NCBI GenBank assembly: GCA_051294375.1 | Contig: CM119265.1 | Location: forward strand, 25,947,057 to 26,011,056 | Direction of reading: 5' to 3' | Length of the DNA: 64,000 nt | Origin: Paraspadella gotoi | Taxonomy: Eukaryota; Chaetognatha | In this document: piece after piece, positions 48,401 to 62,223 of the stretch | Numbering within the stretch: the stretch's first letter is position 1 | Layout: each line of letters opens with the position of its first letter | The notes under the pieces: model-generated | Told to the model about the DNA's origin: nothing | The model's database searches: none | Seen by the model: the letters and a program-made list of their open reading frames with translations, nothing else | Translations under genes and position numbers: made by a program

Positions 48401-51400
48401 AGGCGTTGCTGCGGCCGGGGAGGTTCGATGTGGAGGTGAGGATTAAGATAATGTGATGATGATGAAGACGTCGTTTATGCGACTAAAAGTTCATTAAGTC
48501 GTCGGGCATTGCTTAAGTTCACCCCGCCTATTTGTATGACACCTTCAGTCGTGATCCGGTGGCCCGTTGAGTAAAGCCATCAGCTCATGACCACTAGGTA
48601 CCGGGTTCAACCCCACGTCGGGCTCACCAGTTTGGATAAGGTGCTAAGGTGGCTGAAGATGACTATCCGCAACTGCTTTAACCCCTCTCGCAGCTGTGGA
48701 ACAGATCCTGGGCTTGGAACCAGGCTCCTGGGTTTTCCACGCCCCAAGGCCGTCTTCATGTTTCCTGCAGGGTAGGTATCGAGTTCTGATTGAACCCGGT
48801 ACCTAGTGGTCATGAGCTGATGGCTTCACTCAATGAGCCACCGGGTCATGCTTATAGGCGAGATGTACTTATGCAATGCCCGACTACGATTCCATCAATC
48901 CAATCTATCCATCTACCCAATCCATCTCATATGGATACTTTCTATCCATCTACCCAATCCATCTCATATGGATACTTTCTATCCATCTATCCAATCCATT
49001 CCCTACCCAAGGTCCAGGTCAATCTTCCCGACGCCAAAGGCCGCGAGGAGATTCTCCAATTTTACTTGGAGAAAGTGAAGGTGGAACCGGAAGTCGATGT
49101 GTCGAACGTCGCCAAATCGACGCCGGGATTCAGCGGCGCCGACTTGGAAAACCTCGTCAATCAGGTGGCAGTTCTAGGGACGGCGTTGATGCTAAAATGT
49201 AGTAATCGAGAACCTCGGGGCGCCATGGGTCGTTTTGGGTATGAGCTTGTTTGGTTCTGATTCTTTTGTATTGTTTATTTCTCCTTCTGTCGGCTTTGGG
49301 TTACGTTTTTGGATTACCTGCTTTTAAATATTTTTTAAACTAAAAACTATCGTTTATTAATTTTTAGAATCTCGCAAGATTCCTTGTTCGACTGTATTAG
49401 ATTGAATTAGACTAAATTTTAAAATGAATATAAATTGATAATTTTTTGCTTTTTAAATGAATTCGTCTCACGAATTCACACCAGGCGGCCGTTCACGCGG
49501 CCAAAGAGAAACACGTAGGAATCACCAAGGCGGATATTGGTGAGAAGAGTTGAGATGAAGAGTTGAGATGAAGAGTTGAGAAAAAAAGTTGAGATGACCC
49601 CAGACGGCCAGACGGCATCAGACTTACAATTATTACCGGTTGGGATGACCCAGATTAACAAAATGTTTGCCTCTACTCATTATAATAATAGCCTTAATAG
49701 GTAATAGTAATTGTCACTCGAATTCATTTTTCTCGACGTTGCTTGATAGAATGGGCCAAGGACAAAATAATCATGGGGCCGGAGAAAAAGGGAAAGATCA
49801 TGGACAAAGAAACATTGAGGAACACGGCGTATCACGAGGCCGGACACACGGTTGTCGCCTACTTCACTCAGGTATCTTTGAAAGTCAGGCAACAAAAATA
49901 AAAACAAAACAAAAAAACAAAAGGTAGCTTTTACTCATTCAGTCGTGGTTTTTTATAAAATTGCTACAACCAATATAAAAAAATATCCATTGGTTTAATA
50001 AATAAGCTATCTTGCCGCTAACCTTAAACAAGCTTTGGTGCATTAAGGTCATTGTTTTGCCTCCATATCTTTTTTTTTATCCTTCTCTTTCTAAGCCTAT
50101 TTCATTGGAGCTACATACAAAAAATACGTGATTTAAACATTGAAAGCTTTGTATGATACTCAATTACTCATTCGTTTCTAAGCTGACCTTTTTGAAAACA
50201 GAAACAGAAAACAGAAAACCGAAAACCCATCCCACCCCACAACCCCCTCGAAACCGTCTCGCCCTCCACCTCCAGCACAGCTTCCCGATCCACAAAGTGA
50301 CCATCATCCCGCGCGGCCAATCCCTCGGCCACACCTCATTCATCCCTTCCTCCGAGACGGACCTCACCAAGAAGCAGCTGGAGGCGCAGCTCGACGTAGC
50401 GATGGGCGGACGCATTGGGGAACACATCCTCGATGGAGAGAAGGGCGTTCCCAAGGGGGTCACCACTGGAGCCAGCGCTGACTTCTCGGTGAGCGGAAAT
50501 GTTGAGAAGGGGAAGGGGAGAAAAGATATGAAAAAGGAAAGGAAAGGAAAGGAAAGGAAAGGAAAGAAAGGAAATGAAAGAAAAGAAAAGGAAAGAAAAC
50601 AAGGAAAGGAAAGGAAAGGAAGAAGAAAAAAGGAAAGGAAAGGAAAAAATGAAAGAAAAGAAAAGGAAAGAAAACAAGGAAAGGAAAGAAAGGAAAGGAA
50701 AGTAGAGGAACGGAAATTGAAGGAAAGGAAAGGAAAGGAAATAAAAAGGAAAGAAAAGAAGAAAGGAAAGGAAAGGAAAGGAAAGAAAAGGAAAGGAAAG
50801 AAAAAAGGAAAGGAAAGGAAAAGAAAGGAAATGAAAGAAAAGAAAAGGAAAGAAAAAAGGTAAGGAAAGGAAAGGAAAGTAGAGGAACGGAAATGGAAGG
50901 AAAGGAAAGAAAAAAGGTAAGGAAAGGAAAGGAAAGGAAAAGTAGAGGAACGGAAATGGGAAGGAAAGGAAAGGAAAGGAAATAAAAAAGGAAAGAAAAG
51001 GAAAGGAAAGGAAAGGAAAGGAAAGGAAAGGAAAGGAATGGAAAGAAAAGGATAAAGAAAAAAATTAATTATTGGTAAATAAAATTAAATCTTAATGAAA
51101 AAATTAAGTAATTTTTTTTTATTTGTAATAGATTTTGATACTTAGCTTTTTTATCAATAACAACTGGATCATGTGTGAAAAAAAATTTTTCAACCTACCT
51201 CCTACCTCCCACCGCCACCTCTCATTTCTTCTCTCCAATCCCATCTATTCTCTCCCATCCCATCTCTTCTTTCCCATCTCTGATGCCATCTATCTCCCAT
51301 CTCTTCTCTCCCATCTCCCATCCGATCTCTTCTTTCCCATCTCTGATCCCATCTCCCATCATTTCTCTCAGAGCGCCACCAACCTGGCGATTTCCATGGT

Positions 51401-51509
51401 GACGCGCTACGGGATGTCGCCTCCAGTCGGGATGAGAGTCTTCGACCCAGATATGAAGGATGTCAGCAACGTCACCAAGAAGCTCGTCGACGGAGAGATT
51501 AAACGGTGC

Positions 51510-51554
<45 letters not shown>

Positions 51555-53658
51555 TTTATCTCTCTCCTTTTCTCTCTTTATTTAAAATGAAAAAGTAATT
51601 TGCATATTGTAGTGTGACTTTTATACAATCGTTTATTTCAAAGACAAAAAATAATACACTACATTATTTTTCTTAAAAATGTTTTTTTCATTAAGTTTTT
51701 TTTTATGTATATGATAAATTTAATGTATTTTATTTTTCCCATAACACCCCATCCTTCCCCCCCCCTTCTAGCCTCCTCGACGAATCCTTCGCCCGCGCCA
51801 ACAAACTACTCTCCCTCCACGCCTCCGCCCACCGTTCCCTCGCCGAGGCGCTGATCTCGAGAGAGACTCTCTCGCTGAAGGAGATCGAGGATATTCTCGG
51901 GCCTCGAGGAGAAGCGGGGGATGAGGCGAAGACGAAAGCGAGGAAGGAGGAGGTAGAGGGAGGGAGGGAGGGAGGGAGAAGGGAGGAGAGGGAGAGGAGA
52001 TAGAAGGATGAGGGAGGGAGGGAGAGGGGAAGAGGAAGAGGAGGAAGGTGGAGGGAGGGAGAGGGGAAGAGAAAGAAGGATGAGGGAGGGAGAGAGGGAG
52101 GGAGAGGGGAAGAGGAAGAGGAGGTAGAGAGGGAGGGAGGGATGATACCAATTCGCCTGCAATTTCAAAGCCAATTCCTCTCCCACTCTCTCTCTCTTCC
52201 TCTTATCTTCCAATCCTCCAATGACAGACTAAACCCCAAGCCACCGTCACCGCCGCCACCGCCGCCACCGCCCCCGCCACTGCCGCCACTGCCGCCACAA
52301 CTTCCGCCGCCGTCGCCGCCATTACGACCAAATTGATGGGCGTCGAGGAAAAAGTCGAAGACGTCGACGACATTTTCCAAGACGACAACGACAACCCCTT
52401 CAACAACGACTCTGGCGCTGAAAAAGACGAAGATGGCGACGCGGCGCCGTTGACGGGGAGCTGGAGTGACGACAGTTCGGACGGAGACGTCGGGGCGCCG
52501 CTGACGAGGGGTTGGAGCGACATCTTCAAAGTTAGTCTTGACCGCAACCCAGTCATCGATGAAGCTTGTTCGGATGTCGGCACTGGGGCATGTCGGAACG
52601 ACGCCAAATTCGACTCGGGTCTTATTAGTGACGCAACGCCGGTTACTGGACATTGGAACGACGCCATCAACGCCGGTCTCAACCGCAACGCCGGGTCACC
52701 ATTGACGCCACGTTGGAGCGATGACATTTTTAAAGAAGACGCGGCGCCGTCTATGGGAAATTGGAGTAACGCTGTCGACGCCGGTTCTGAATGCGACGCC
52801 GGGGCAACACCGACGAGGCGTTGGATCGTCGACGGCGACAAATCTGAAGTTGATAAATTTTGGAGCTTTTCGACGGAACGAGTCGAGATAGAGGCGTCGG
52901 TCGGTCGGTCGGAGTTGGAGAAGAATCTTGGCGATGCGGATGGAGACCGTCTTGAAGGATCTGCGATGGAGAATCGGAGAATCGAAGACCAAGACTTGAA
53001 CCCTACGTATTTAGGTTTGGACTCAAATTTAAACTTAGATTTAAATTCAAATTAGGAAATATATTGAAACTTGGATTTAGTCTTAAACTTTGATTTTTTA
53101 GGTTCAAACTCGGCTTTAGAAGCGAAAGGATCGAAGGATACTTCGCTAAAGACGGAATGCGCTGAAGAGACGATCTCCGAAAACTCGGAAAAGATTGAGG
53201 ATGAGAAAAGTGTTGAGGAACCGACGAAGATCCGTTGGATGTTTGAAGAAGATCCAGGAGAAGGTCGCGAGTTCGAGACGGACGCGTCCAGGTTGTTGAA
53301 GGTCGACGTTGACGACTGCGTCGAAGCTGGGGCCTCTGGAGACGCGAGAGACTTTGGCCTTGAAATAAAAGCGGGAGACGGAGGGGAAGGTCCCGAAATG
53401 GACCGACCGACCGATTTAACGGACGGAAAGATCAGTTTGACGAACGGACCAGAGAGTTCGACAGACGGACCGACCGGTTTGACCGACAGACCGACCAGTT
53501 TGACCAACGCCGGAGACTCTCAGAATTCCAAGGGGACGTTGGCCGAAGAGTCGGGCCGACGCTCGACGTGCGACTGCGGGAAGGATGATTGCGAGTGGAC
53601 GTCGACGAAAAGAGTCAAGTCGAACAAAAGAACATCGTGGTTCAACTTTTTTAAATGA
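45119..53658 (+). CDS. YME1L1: YME1L-type mitochondrial i-AAA zinc metalloprotease with novel C-terminal extension (15 exons)
   Basis: ATP-dependent protease of the inner mitochondrial membrane, degrading intermembrane-space-facing proteins. Exons: 45119-45369, 45478-45593, 45974-46119, 47249-47361, 47685-47837, 47948-48112, 48278-48435, 49012-49164, 49485-49539, 49750-49871, 50276-50488, 51372-51505, 51772-51952, 52228-53014, 53102-53658. The start [20 protein letters not shown] is a mitochondrial presequence. Then: [11 protein letters not shown]; membrane helix [22 protein letters not shown]; Walker A (NPGVGKT); pore loop [13 protein letters not shown]; Walker [34 protein letters not shown]; zinc site [24 protein letters not shown]. 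Family C-terminus IEDILG falls in exon 13. Exons 14-15, joined in phase, add about 447 acidic residues with SWSDD-type repeats. Problems: exon 3 to 4 phase does not match, and exon 5 needs several frame switches. Without splicing, exon 13 would stop at about 52000, so exons 14-15 could be an isoform or a separate gene. Confidence 0.85.
45372..45446 (+). repeat. (GA)n microsatellite
   Basis: A pure tract of about 75 bases starting right at the donor of YME1L-like exon 1. Confidence 0.97.
45614..45900 (+). repeat. minisatellite in YME1L-like intron 2
   Basis: Four units, each opening AACAGACAACAGCAAACACA and followed by variable numbers of AACACACAACAGCAAA. Minus-strand Cys/Val/Leu frames through it are artefacts. 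Confidence 0.85.
46440..47120. repeat. dispersed repeat with internal duplication, second long copy
   Basis: Matches 41216-41920: GATCTGCTTATCAGCAGATCCCGACTC at the start, repeated GGAATGAAATTTTGTGTGTGGG and GAGCTGGATAT.AAGTTTCG units, and ATCGTGGGCGGAGTCCGACAT at the end. It fills most of YME1L-like intron 3 after a GATTTGATT-rich stretch (46150-46430). Confidence 0.65.
48490..48900. mobile_element. inverted pair of tRNA-derived SINE-like units
   Basis: 48493-48608 and 48797-48900 are inverted copies of about 110 bases. Each contains an A-box-like TGGCCCGTTGAG and a B-box-like GGTTCAACCCC at roughly tRNA spacing, as in a tRNA-derived SINE head. About 190 bases separate them. It sits in YME1L-like intron 7. 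Confidence 0.65.
48893..49006 (+). repeat. about 36-bp tandem repeat
   Basis: Three units built on ATCCATCTACCCAATCCATC and TCATATGGATACTTTCT, ending in the pyrimidine tract of the exon 8 acceptor (49011). Confidence 0.85.
49960..50075 (+). repeat. dispersed repeat, copy 3
   Basis: AATAAATAAGCTATCTTGCC...AAGCTTTGGTGCATTAAGG...GCCTCCATATC matches the copies at 2105 and 43667. It lies in YME1L-like intron 10. Confidence 0.65.
50517..51056 (+). repeat. (GGAAA)n-rich satellite-like tract
   Basis: About 540 bases of GGAAA/GGAAAAGAAA units with higher-order blocks (GTAGAGGAACGGAAAT occurs three times). In intron 11 of the protease gene; the Lys/Glu/Arg frames across it are artefacts. Confidence 0.95.
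51513..51551 (+). repeat. (CT)n microsatellite
   Basis: Starts eight bases after the donor of YME1L-like exon 12. Confidence 0.95.
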
Positions 53659-56587
<2,929 letters not shown>

Positions 56588-57657
56588 TTACGAATTTCCG
56601 TTGTCTTTGTCCTCGACAAAGATCGACGACAATCTCGTCTCTCCTTTGTCCTTCTCTCGTCCCGAGGAATATTTGTCTTCGCTACCGAGTTCCGATTTGT
56701 CCTCGGATTCCGTCTTTTCCTTTCCCAAGGAGACGACTCTGTCTCTGTCTTCGTCTCTGTCTCCCTCTTCGTCTCCCTCTCTATCTCTCTCCACCACGAT
56801 CTCCTCGGCCGTGACGTCGTTGTCGCAAAACGGCGCCGCCTCCTCGGAATCCGAGTCGAAGGCTTCGTTGCTGCTGCACTCTCCGCTGCTGCTACTACTG
56901 CTTCCGCTGCTGCTTCCGCTGCGGCTGCTGCTGCAGTTTGAGGATCCGGTCGAGTCGTCGTCTCGAGGTCGTCTTCCCAATTCCCTCATGACGATCGCCT
57001 CCATGGAGACGGAGGCTGAGTTCCTGCCCGCGGACGCCGCAGACGCCGCCGTCGCCGCCAGAAGCGCTTCCACTTCCTCCTGCTCCAGCCGCTGCTGCAA
57101 CGCGGCCAGCAGAGGGCGCGGCGGGATCGGCGGGGGCGTCTCCTCTTCCTCTTCCACGTCGTAATCGTCGACGTCGTCGTCTTCCTCTTCTTCTTCTTCC
57201 TCCTCCTCCTCATCGTCGGGCGAGGCGACGATCCCGGAGGACGTCGTCGTCGTCGTCGTTCCGTCGTTGGAGGACGCGACGGAGATGGCCGAGGTGGCGG
57301 AGGTGAGGGTGACTCCGAGTGGGTGGTGGGGGTGTTGCTGATGGAGAAGCGGATGGGGGTGATGTTGATGTTGCTGTTGTTGGGCGGCGAGTCCGAGGAT
57401 GGAGTCGACGAGGTGAAGGTTGCGTTGGATGATTCGTTGTCGGTGAACCGTCGTCGGTGAGACGAGGATGTGACTGAGAGGTGGGAAGAGGTGGTTGATT
57501 GGATTTGGATTTTATGAGAGGTAGGAGGACGGTGGTTGATTGGATTATGATTTTGATGAGAGGTAGGAGGAGGTGGTTGATTGGATTTGATTTAATGGGA
57601 AATGGATTTTGATTACAAGAGATGAGATAGAGGAAGAAGAAGGAAAGAGAAGAGAGA

Positions 57658-57713
<56 letters not shown>

Positions 57714-60700
57714 AGAAGAGAGAGAGAAAAGAGAATGCTTTCAATCTCCAATTTCACCTGCAATTTCTCTCTGGTGAGATTGGCAGCATCCTCTTCGAGA
57801 TTCTCCGCCTGGATGATCCTTCACCGTCGACGACCGATTGCAGGGAGGTCACGTGACGGTCAACCATCTCCATCAGTTTCTTCACGGCGAGACGGACCTG
57901 GGGGGGGGTGAGGGGATTGGGGCGGTGGAAAGCAAAGAGCTTAATTTGAGGAAGTTTTGACTTTGACTATAGCAACAAGGAAAGCCTGAAGGCTCTGAAC
58001 GTCATTTTTATATGTCTCACAAAACCTTTCAATTTCACCGATTTATAATTTATTTTTCACTATTGAAACAAACTAGATGCAGTGATGCGAGCCAATAAAT
58101 GTCAACTTTCATCTTGAAAATATCAACGCGGTCATAAGGTGAGCCTCAAGTATGTAAAGGATGCAAATTGATTTATAAGCTCATTTTAACAATTGCAACA
58201 ACCCCAGTGCAGTTCCACTTTACCTGCTGCACCGCGTAATCAATCTGCTCGTTTTGAGCAGACGACAAAACTGAATCTCGTCGCTCGACCGACTTTTCGA
58301 AGATCTTGTCGGTGGAAGTCGTCGAGACGGGAGAGATGACCATCAACGCCTCTGGGGGTGGTGCTGGGAATGCCGGTTGGCGGGGTGGTGAAGTGTGGGG
58401 TGGATTGGCGAAGGGGGGAAAGTGAAAGAGAAATGACGGTTAGAAAAACAAACGGACAATTTAGCTGCAGAAAAAGAATTCGTTTTATTGTTCTTAGCAT
58501 GAGAGAGAGAGAGAGAGAGAAAGAGAGATAGAGAGAGAGAGAGTTTAAAATCAAATTTCGTGATTTAATTCTTGGGATTAGATTGGATTTTCTTCTCCCT
58601 GGAGAAGAAAACAATTTTATTGAAATTTTCTTTTTTTCTTTTTTTTCCGTTTTGGCCAAAGATTCTCTGTGGGAGGCGTTTGAGGAAACACATTTCCAGA
58701 TACAACTTTTTAAAACCTCAATCGTGACAATGAGTCTCAATAACTAAGCAAACTCGAAAAGTCTATGAAAATCGTAAAAAAAACAAATATTTCGGGGGGA
58801 TTTCCTTGTATTAAACCGAAGAGAATAAAAACAACGAGAAAGATTTTTTACAGCGAAGTTCGATTCAAAATATGTCGTCTTGAAAACTCCTCGCGCTCCA
58901 TCCAACCCAACGTCCGTCGCCGGCCGCTGACCGATATTCGAGCAGCCCGTCGGCTTTGACTTTTTAGCCCGATTTTGCCGGTCTGCGTCGGTCCCTTCCG
59001 CTCTGCCCGTCGGCCCGTGCCTTCGCCCGTGTTCCCCTTTGCTCTTTTGCCCGCTCCGTCCATTTATCGTCGTGGAGGAGGGACGCCTCTTCGAGCGCTG
59101 AACCAAAAAAAAAAAATAATAATAACATTAATTATTATCTATTGGTTAATTTGTTAAGCAACCAAAGAATCGTTACTCACGCCGAGGTGGCCGAATTGGC
59201 CGAGGAAACGCTGGGCGTGGCTCGCGCCGGCGGCGGAAGCGAACTCGGCGGTCGACGCGGCGGAAAGACGTCGCTGCTCTCGTCTTCGAAATTGCCGTTG
59301 GCGTTTTCTTCCGACAAGGTGGCCGAAGTCTCTCGGTTGGCGTTGGTGCTGGGAGTGACAGACTCTTCTTTGTTGGCGTTCTCTTCGTCGCCACCCGGTT
59401 CTGCCTTCGCCGCTGTCGGGGAGAAAAAAAAAGGGGGGGGAAATCATTATTCGTCGTCGTCGTCGTCGTCGTCTTTCTCGTTTACCTCCGCCTTTCCTCG
59501 GCGGGCCTTCGTCGAACGGGTCGCCCTCGTAGGCCTTCAACGCGTTTATCACTGAAATAAAATAGAAACCATTTTAGTCGTTCGTTCGTTCGTTGGTTCG
59601 TTCGTTCGTTCGTTCGTTCGTTCATTAGTTAGTTGGTTGTTTCGTTTCTTTCCTCAACCACTCACCGACTCTGCAATAAAGCGTGTTCCAATATCCAAAG
59701 GCGCAAAGAATCCATTTGTGGAAAAGTTTGTCGTCTTTCTTGCATTCGGTCTTCCAATAATTCATCAGGTCTTGTGCCGTTTTGATCTTCCTGCGGGGGG
59801 GGGGGCATCGAGCGGGACAAAATATCTCAAGACAACGAATGGAAAAAAGGTGCGCATTGAACCCTTTCTTCCTCAGCCCCATCACGTACCTGCTGCACAT
59901 TTGCCTGGCCAGTGTGGGACCAATGCCAGGAACAACTGTCGTTGGGCATTTGTTGAGTTCTTTCTTGAGGAAGGCCTCCCACTTCTTTGAGCCGGGGCCG
60001 ACCTGGGAGGCCGAGTTAAAGAGGATCAGTAACATACAATGCTCGATCGGGGACGAATTGAACTTACGATGTGCGGGGGACCCTTGACGTGGGAGTCTAT
60101 TGGAGGATGAGCTTTCTCCCATTCGTTAAAAGCGTTGATTACTGTACGAAAAATTGGAAGAAAAGAACTTAGGATTTGCCGTCACTTAAGTTTTAAGTTA
60201 ACGACTAATTTCTACAGGTTTTAAGTACCACAGCCCCTCCGTACATCTTTTGTCCTTCCCTTCCCCCGCTCCCTAATCTCTCCCTCCCTCTCTCTCTCTT
60301 TCTCTCTCACTGGTCTTAGCGTAGAGCCGGTTCCACGGCCCGAACTTGCAAGCCAACCATTTTGCGAATCGATCGTCCTTCTGCTTTTTCCACTGATCGT
60401 ACAGATGCGAGGCTCTAGTGAACTTCTCGCGTTTTAAAAAGTAGCTGAGAAAAAATCCGCATCCCGGTACTGCGTCCACGGGCAACGCGTAAAGGTTGTC
60501 GCACGCCTGCCAGTTCTCGAACTTTTTCGTCTTCAGCAACGCCTCTGTTCCGAGGTAAGGAGGACAATGGGGTAAGTTAATCCGAGACGACGAAAAAGGA
60601 CCAAGCTGAAAACTTACCTTCTTTCTTTTTCCCCCCGCCTTCTTCCCCCATGTTGGCGGTTGGTTGGAAAAAAAAAAAACAAATACAAAAATAAAATAAA

Positions 60701-61594
60701 AAACAAAAAAACAAAAAAAAAAAAAAGGGAAAAAAGAAAAAAAAAGGGAGAAAACGCCGACGGGTAAAGGGGAAATGTAAGAGGAGAATCTGCGTTGTTT
60801 GTTTATCGACGAAAAACTTTTCGTCGCGTTAGTCTGTATGTTTAGATTAAGCGACGCGAACGATGTATGTTGAGAAGAGCGAATATTAACGAATGACGGA
60901 GAAAATCGAGGCCGAAAATATTTATTAATATTTAATCGTGAGTTTAAAAAAAAAGTTTGAAGTAAAATCGCAGAATGTAAGGCTTTTTCTCGCTAACCAG
61001 AATTTGGTTTTCTATCTAGTTACAACTACGATGTTTCTTTTTTTAAAAAAATTATTTTTTTAAATCAATTTTTAATAAATTCCTCCAACAAAATCTATAA
61101 ACTTTTTTGGCGCTCTGATAGGTAAAGCGAGGGCTGTATCCCTTCCACGAACCGATCAATCAATCCCCACCCACATCCCTCAGCAAACGCCACCTTCTTT
61201 GAACAACTCCCCTCTCTCATCTGCACCCTTCTCCTCAGGGCCTCACCCGACGAGCCGTTGGAGGCGCCGCCCGGAGTGGAAGAGAGAGAGGCTTCCGAGG
61301 CGAGTCTCGATGCTTCGTCGGGATTCGTGGATGAGGATGCGAGGAGGCGGTTGACTCCCTTGACGATCATCTCCGCGCAGCGTTTGAGGCGCCGGATGTC
61401 GCTGTCGTCGCCTGAATGCAATCAGTGAATGAGGAGGGGGGGGGAGATGACGAAGGTTAATTATTTTATTATTTTTGTTGTTGTTTTTTTGATTGGTGAT
61501 GGGGAAATACACGAGGTAATTGCTTGGTTGAGTGATTTCAAAGGAGGGTATACTGGGCAAAATAATATAAATTTCTATCTTTCTTTCTTTGTTT

Positions 61595-61682
<88 letters not shown>

Positions 61683-62176
61683 TCCATATTTATTTCATTA
61701 TATCTTTCTCTATTTCTTTTTATCTTTCTATCTTTCTTTTTCTTTCTTTCATTCTAACTTTTCGTCTTTCTTTCTTTCTTTTTTTTTTATTTCCTTTTTG
61801 TGGCCAAAAATTCATTTCTTTCGACACTAAACAGGATAAATCGGCACAAGATAAGTTCGTTGAGGCGAAAACCTTCTCAGGGAGGAATCCCTTATTAAAT
61901 GGCCACCCTGACGTCGTTGTCGTCGTCGTCGTGGTCATCATCAGCGTCGTCGTCATCGCTGTCGTCGTCATCGCGGTCGTAGGAGTAGTCGTCGGTTTCG
62001 TCGTCGTCGTCGTCATCAGCGTTGTCGTCGTCGTCATTCGTCGTCGTCGTCAGCGTCGTTATTCCCTGTCAGCGTTCAGTTGGCGGTTTTTCAATTAGGA
62101 AATAAGTGAAGGGAAATAGTGAATTCACACGGAAGGAAACTCGCGCCCCCTCGAGGTCCCCCCCCCAAAAAAATGC

Positions 62177-62223
<47 letters not shown>

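Noticed and set aside
50153-50863. 236-codon plus-strand frame with Lys/Glu/Arg tail
   Set aside because: Only 50276-50488 is protease exon; the rest is intron and the GGAAA array.
57758-57897. apparent frameshift in exon of the partial gene (IIQAENLEEDAANLTREKLQ in another frame)
   Set aside because: The original frame leaves phase 2, which fits the next exon exactly, so no indel is needed.
58744-59106. minus-strand basic frame (RSKRRPSSTTINGRSGQKSK...)
   Set aside because: The phase from the preceding tandem-BAF exon selects a different frame that stops at 59064.
61095-61246. continuation of the exon at 61247-61411 to a stop
   Set aside because: A donor at 61246 joins in phase to the exon at 58363; the read-through sequence looks non-coding. 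Kept as the main alternative.
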